Source: Guillardia theta CCMP2712 (lineage: Eukaryota; Cryptophyceae; Pyrenomonadales; Geminigeraceae). From it: 27,969 bases of DNA. The translations under genes and the position numbers were made by a program. The stretch spans positions 1-27,969 of the forward strand of contig NW_005434500.1 in NCBI RefSeq assembly GCF_000315625.1, read 5' to 3'. The notes beneath the pieces are model-generated. The model ran no database searches and was not told the origin of the DNA. It saw nothing but the letters and a program-made list of their open reading frames with translations. Shown one piece after another: positions 26,148 through 27,969 of the stretch; the first letter of the stretch is position 1, and the number at the start of each line of letters is the position of its first letter.

Positions 26148-27818
26148 GCAGCAGCAGCAGGTGAAGGAGAGGCGCTTACGAAGAAGCATTCCTGGTCAGC
26201 TCCTCTTTTGTTCTCTCCTCTCTCACTCTCCTCTGCAGGGCATCCAGCGAGTCTTCCAGCTCGGACTCGTCGACCAAAATTCAAGCTGGGGAGCAATCAG
26301 ATCAGACGTCAGACGCCTCCGCCGGCACAGGGGCGGCTCGCGCAGTGGGAGGAGGAGGAGGAGGAGGAAGAGAAGGGGACGGTAAGAGTCGTTTTCTTGC
26401 TTTCCATACACCTTGACCGGGGGATCAGGAGTACAAGGCACGGAGCACTTGCGGCGAGGAGGAGGAGGCAACAGAGAGGGGGAGGGGATCCGAGGGGAGG
26501 AGGATGGAGGAAAGAAAGCAGAAATGAGCAAGGGAATCGTCCCACAGCCCGTCGGGGACCTCGTGGAGCTTCTTTCCTCGAGCATGGAGGGAACAGTCAA
26601 GCAGGTCCGTTGACTTCCTCCTCCTCACTTTCTTCCTTCCATCGCCACTCCAACTCTTCTCTTGTTTCCTCCTACATTGCAGATACTTATTCATAATCTT
26701 CATAGTCTTCATAGTCTTCATTATCATCACCATACATTCATGATCTTCATCTTCATTACCATCACTGTTATCATCATCATCATCAACAACAACAACAACA
26801 ACATCATCATCATCATCTCCATCTCCATCTCCATCTCCATTATCTCTTCCTTCTCCTGCTTTTCCTCATCCTCCCTTATCAACCTGGCGTATTTCCGGCC
26901 CTGCAGCACCTGACCAGCCTCCTCAGGCTGCTATTGCGCTGGACAAGGCGCTCAAGACGCAAGAAGGGAGGGCCGCACTCCTTCGGCACCCGCAGGTGAG
27001 GGACAGGACAGGACAGGAAGGGGGGGGGGGGACAGGAGGGAGGAGGAGGACGGGAGGAGGACAGGACAGGACAGGACAGGACAGGAGGGGGAGCGGAGAG
27101 AAGGAGACGAGAGGAGGAGAGGAGGAGAAAGCTGGTGGAGCTGAAGAGGAAGTGCAGGGAGTGACTCGTTTGCTTCACCTCCTCTCCCACGAGGACGCTT
27201 CCATCCTCCGATACGGTGTTCGGGCTCTCGCGGCTCTGTCGCTGGATTCGCAGGGACGGAAGGTATTGCTCCTTTCGTAGTCTAGCCTCCCTCCCTCCCT
27301 CCTCCCTCCCTCCTCTCCCTCCCTCCTCTCCCTCCCTCCTCTCCCCCCCTACCTCCCTCCTCTCCCTCCCTCCCTACCTCCCTCCTCTCCCTCCCTCCTC
27401 TTTCCCTATTTCCTCCTCTTCCTCCTCTTTGCCCTCCGACGCCTCTGACACTGCTTCATCTCAGTTCATGATCCCCGACCTGCAGAGCCTCCGCAACATG
27501 GCGAGCCTGCTTCGGAGCAACGAGCAGGAGATCGTACAGTGAGCACAGACCACACCTCTCCTCCTTCCTCCTCCTTCCTCCTCCTTCTCCTTGTGTTTCC
27601 TCCTCCTACCTCTCTCCTCTCACTTGTAGCCTCAGGTGCATGTCGCTCATCCTCGGCAATCTCGTCCTGGACAAGAGCGGCAGGTCCCGCGTGCTTGATA
27701 GGCGAGTCCAACTGAGGTGGGAAGCTTGAGCTGAGAAACCTGAGCAGTAAAGAAGCAATTGACAACCTGGTGGAGCTGCTCTGGGCAAATGACGTGAAAG
27801 TTCAACGATACACCACAG
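24053..27818 (+). CDS. Intron-rich coiled-coil / RS-Gly-rich / armadillo-repeat protein (15 exons seen, 3' end outside)
   Basis: Proposed exons: 24053-24121, 24185-24280, 24381-24461, 24579-24631, 25041-25095, 25280-25348, 25521-25932, 25977-26160, 26239-26381, 26429-26604, 26927-26995, 27158-27262, 27465-27538, 27630-about 27683 and about 27725-27818. Phases close through exon 13 if the weak donor at 25933 is used. The N-terminus is helical (HNSVAKEHALLAQYHQLLLF, RKLQDMQRWVSPAQLVELWD, RESRMLCAERDAILCQV). Next come an acidic linker (DNFKMDFEGNLDPLAMIQQL), an (SR)n run, poly-Gly, poly-Ser and acidic low-complexity sequence. The C-terminal part is armadillo-like: PVGDLVELLSSSMEGTVKQ with AAIALDKALKTQEGRAALLR, then GVTRLLHLLSHEDASILRYG, and SKEAIDNLVELLWANDVKVQ. 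The junction near 27684-27725 does not close cleanly. It is probably a scaffold protein of unknown partner. Confidence 0.7.
24766..24975. repeat. Intronic hexamer microsatellite (CCTTCT)n, about 35 copies
   Basis: About 210 bp of nearly pure CCTTCT units with one CCT-enriched interruption near 24932-24948. It lies inside the long intron between exons 4 and 5 of the 24053 gene. Long Leu, Pro-Ser and Lys-Glu frames across it are artefacts. Confidence 0.95.
25099..25153. repeat. Intronic octamer array (CCTGCTCT)n, about 7 copies
   Basis: CCTGCTCT repeats directly follow the donor at 25096 in the intron between exons 5 and 6 of the same gene. Confidence 0.9.
25997..26160. repeat. Exonic (GGAGCA)n, (GGC)n and (AGC)n tract
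   Basis: About 14 GGAGCA units are followed, after a short interval, by about 15 GGC units and 6 AGC units, all with periods that are multiples of three. All three plus frames are open: (Gly-Ala)n/poly-Ala, (Gln-Glu)n/poly-Arg and (Ser-Arg)n/poly-Gly/poly-Ser. Phases of the downstream exons select the Ser-Arg frame. Confidence 0.9.
26695..26845. repeat. Intronic trinucleotide/hexanucleotide tracts
   Basis: Consecutive CTTCATAGT, CAT/ATC, AAC and CTCCAT iterations in the intron between exons 10 and 11 of the 24053 gene. Confidence 0.85.
27000..27110. repeat. Intronic GGACA pentamer and G-rich tract
   Basis: Short (GGACA)n runs (about 27001-27017 and 27058-27085) and a G10-type run at about 27020 occur in the intron between exons 11 and 12. 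It is the same pentamer as at 18676-18749. The intron is purine-rich on the coding strand, unusual among its neighbours. Confidence 0.85.
27285..27420. repeat. Intronic CCCTCC minisatellite
   Basis: Irregular CTCCCTCCCTCCT and TACCTCC units fill the intron between exons 12 and 13. Only pyrimidine-rich intron sequence is present. Confidence 0.85.
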
Positions 27819-27969
27819 GTCAACCATCTCCTGCTCCTGTTTTTCTGTCCTCCTCCTGCTCCTCCTGCTGCTCTGCTCCTCCTCTTTCTCCCCCTCCTCC
27901 TCCTGCTCCTCTTTCACCTCCTGCTCCTCTTCTCCTCCTTCTTCTCTCTCTCCTCACTTCTCGTTCCCG
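27819..27969 (+). other. Pyrimidine-rich intron running off the window
   Basis: After a donor (CACAG|GTCAAC) the sequence is CTCCTCCTGCTCC-type to the window end. It fits a further intron of the 24053 gene, whose last exons lie outside. Confidence 0.5.

Noticed and set aside
25217-26296. 359-aa minus-strand frame with poly-Ala and poly-(Ala-Pro)
   Set aside because: It is antisense to well-supported plus-strand exons and is created by the GGAGCA/GGC repeats.
25476-26696. 406-aa plus frame taken as one uninterrupted protein
   Set aside because: Only its first part (25521-25932) is a real exon by phase. It then reads through introns, and the Gly-Ala/poly-Ala frame does not connect to the armadillo exons.

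Overview
The window looks like nuclear DNA of a unicellular alga with secondary plastids, most likely a cryptophyte such as Guillardia theta (inference). The reasons are: genes split by short GT-AG introns (about 41-100 nt) with pyrimidine-rich 3' ends; very abundant microsatellites inside introns; two genes whose N-termini read as a signal peptide followed directly by a Phe-starting transit-like stretch, the bipartite plastid signal of red-lineage complex algae; an armadillo protein with repeated AMRAH units; and remnants of tyrosine-kinase-like (TKL) kinases. No bacterial features, CRISPR arrays or rRNA/tRNA genes were recognised.

Layout. 1-1679 (-): 3'-truncated five-exon gene for a probably plastid-targeted protein with a LOTUS/OST-HTH-like domain. 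1680-6967: gene-poor, with purine-rich repeats, a GC-rich island (about 3.09-3.80 kb), a near-perfect 304-bp foldback and a third copy of the same 335-bp element. 6968-8292 (+): five-exon Mpv17/PMP22-family gene. 8500-9271 (-): convergent two-exon unknown gene. 9.27-13.2 kb: gene-poor, with G-rich sequence, a second GC island and a 40-bp tandem repeat. 13.2-16.05 kb (-): a decayed TKL kinase-RING pseudogene, a 162-bp duplicated fragment, and a Crinkler/RHS-like P-loop NTPase-nuclease gene with a probable frameshift near its end. 16377-17711 (+): intronless armadillo-repeat gene. 17.7-18.75 kb: third GC island, a 44-bp motif shared in inverted orientation with 11.93 kb, and a pentamer microsatellite. 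19.1-20.1 kb (+): multi-exon hypothetical gene with incompletely resolved splicing. 20522-21244 (+): six-exon PLAC8-family gene. 21702-22719 (-): two-exon coiled-coil protein. 23.27-23.65 kb (-): possible remnant of a second kinase N-lobe. 24053 to the right edge (+): intron-rich gene for a coiled-coil, RS/Gly-rich, C-terminally armadillo-type protein, with microsatellites in nearly every intron.

The genes do not form an obvious pathway. The most unusual part is the 13.2-16.2 kb cluster, where a piece of the NTPase-nuclease gene's N-terminal coding region has been copied next to a broken kinase gene. Exon models were derived by hand from GT-AG sites, phase consistency and protein-likeness. 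They are good where phases close over all exons (1-1679, Mpv17, 8500-9271, PLAC8, 21702-22719, and exons 1-7 and 11-13 of the last gene) and provisional elsewhere.
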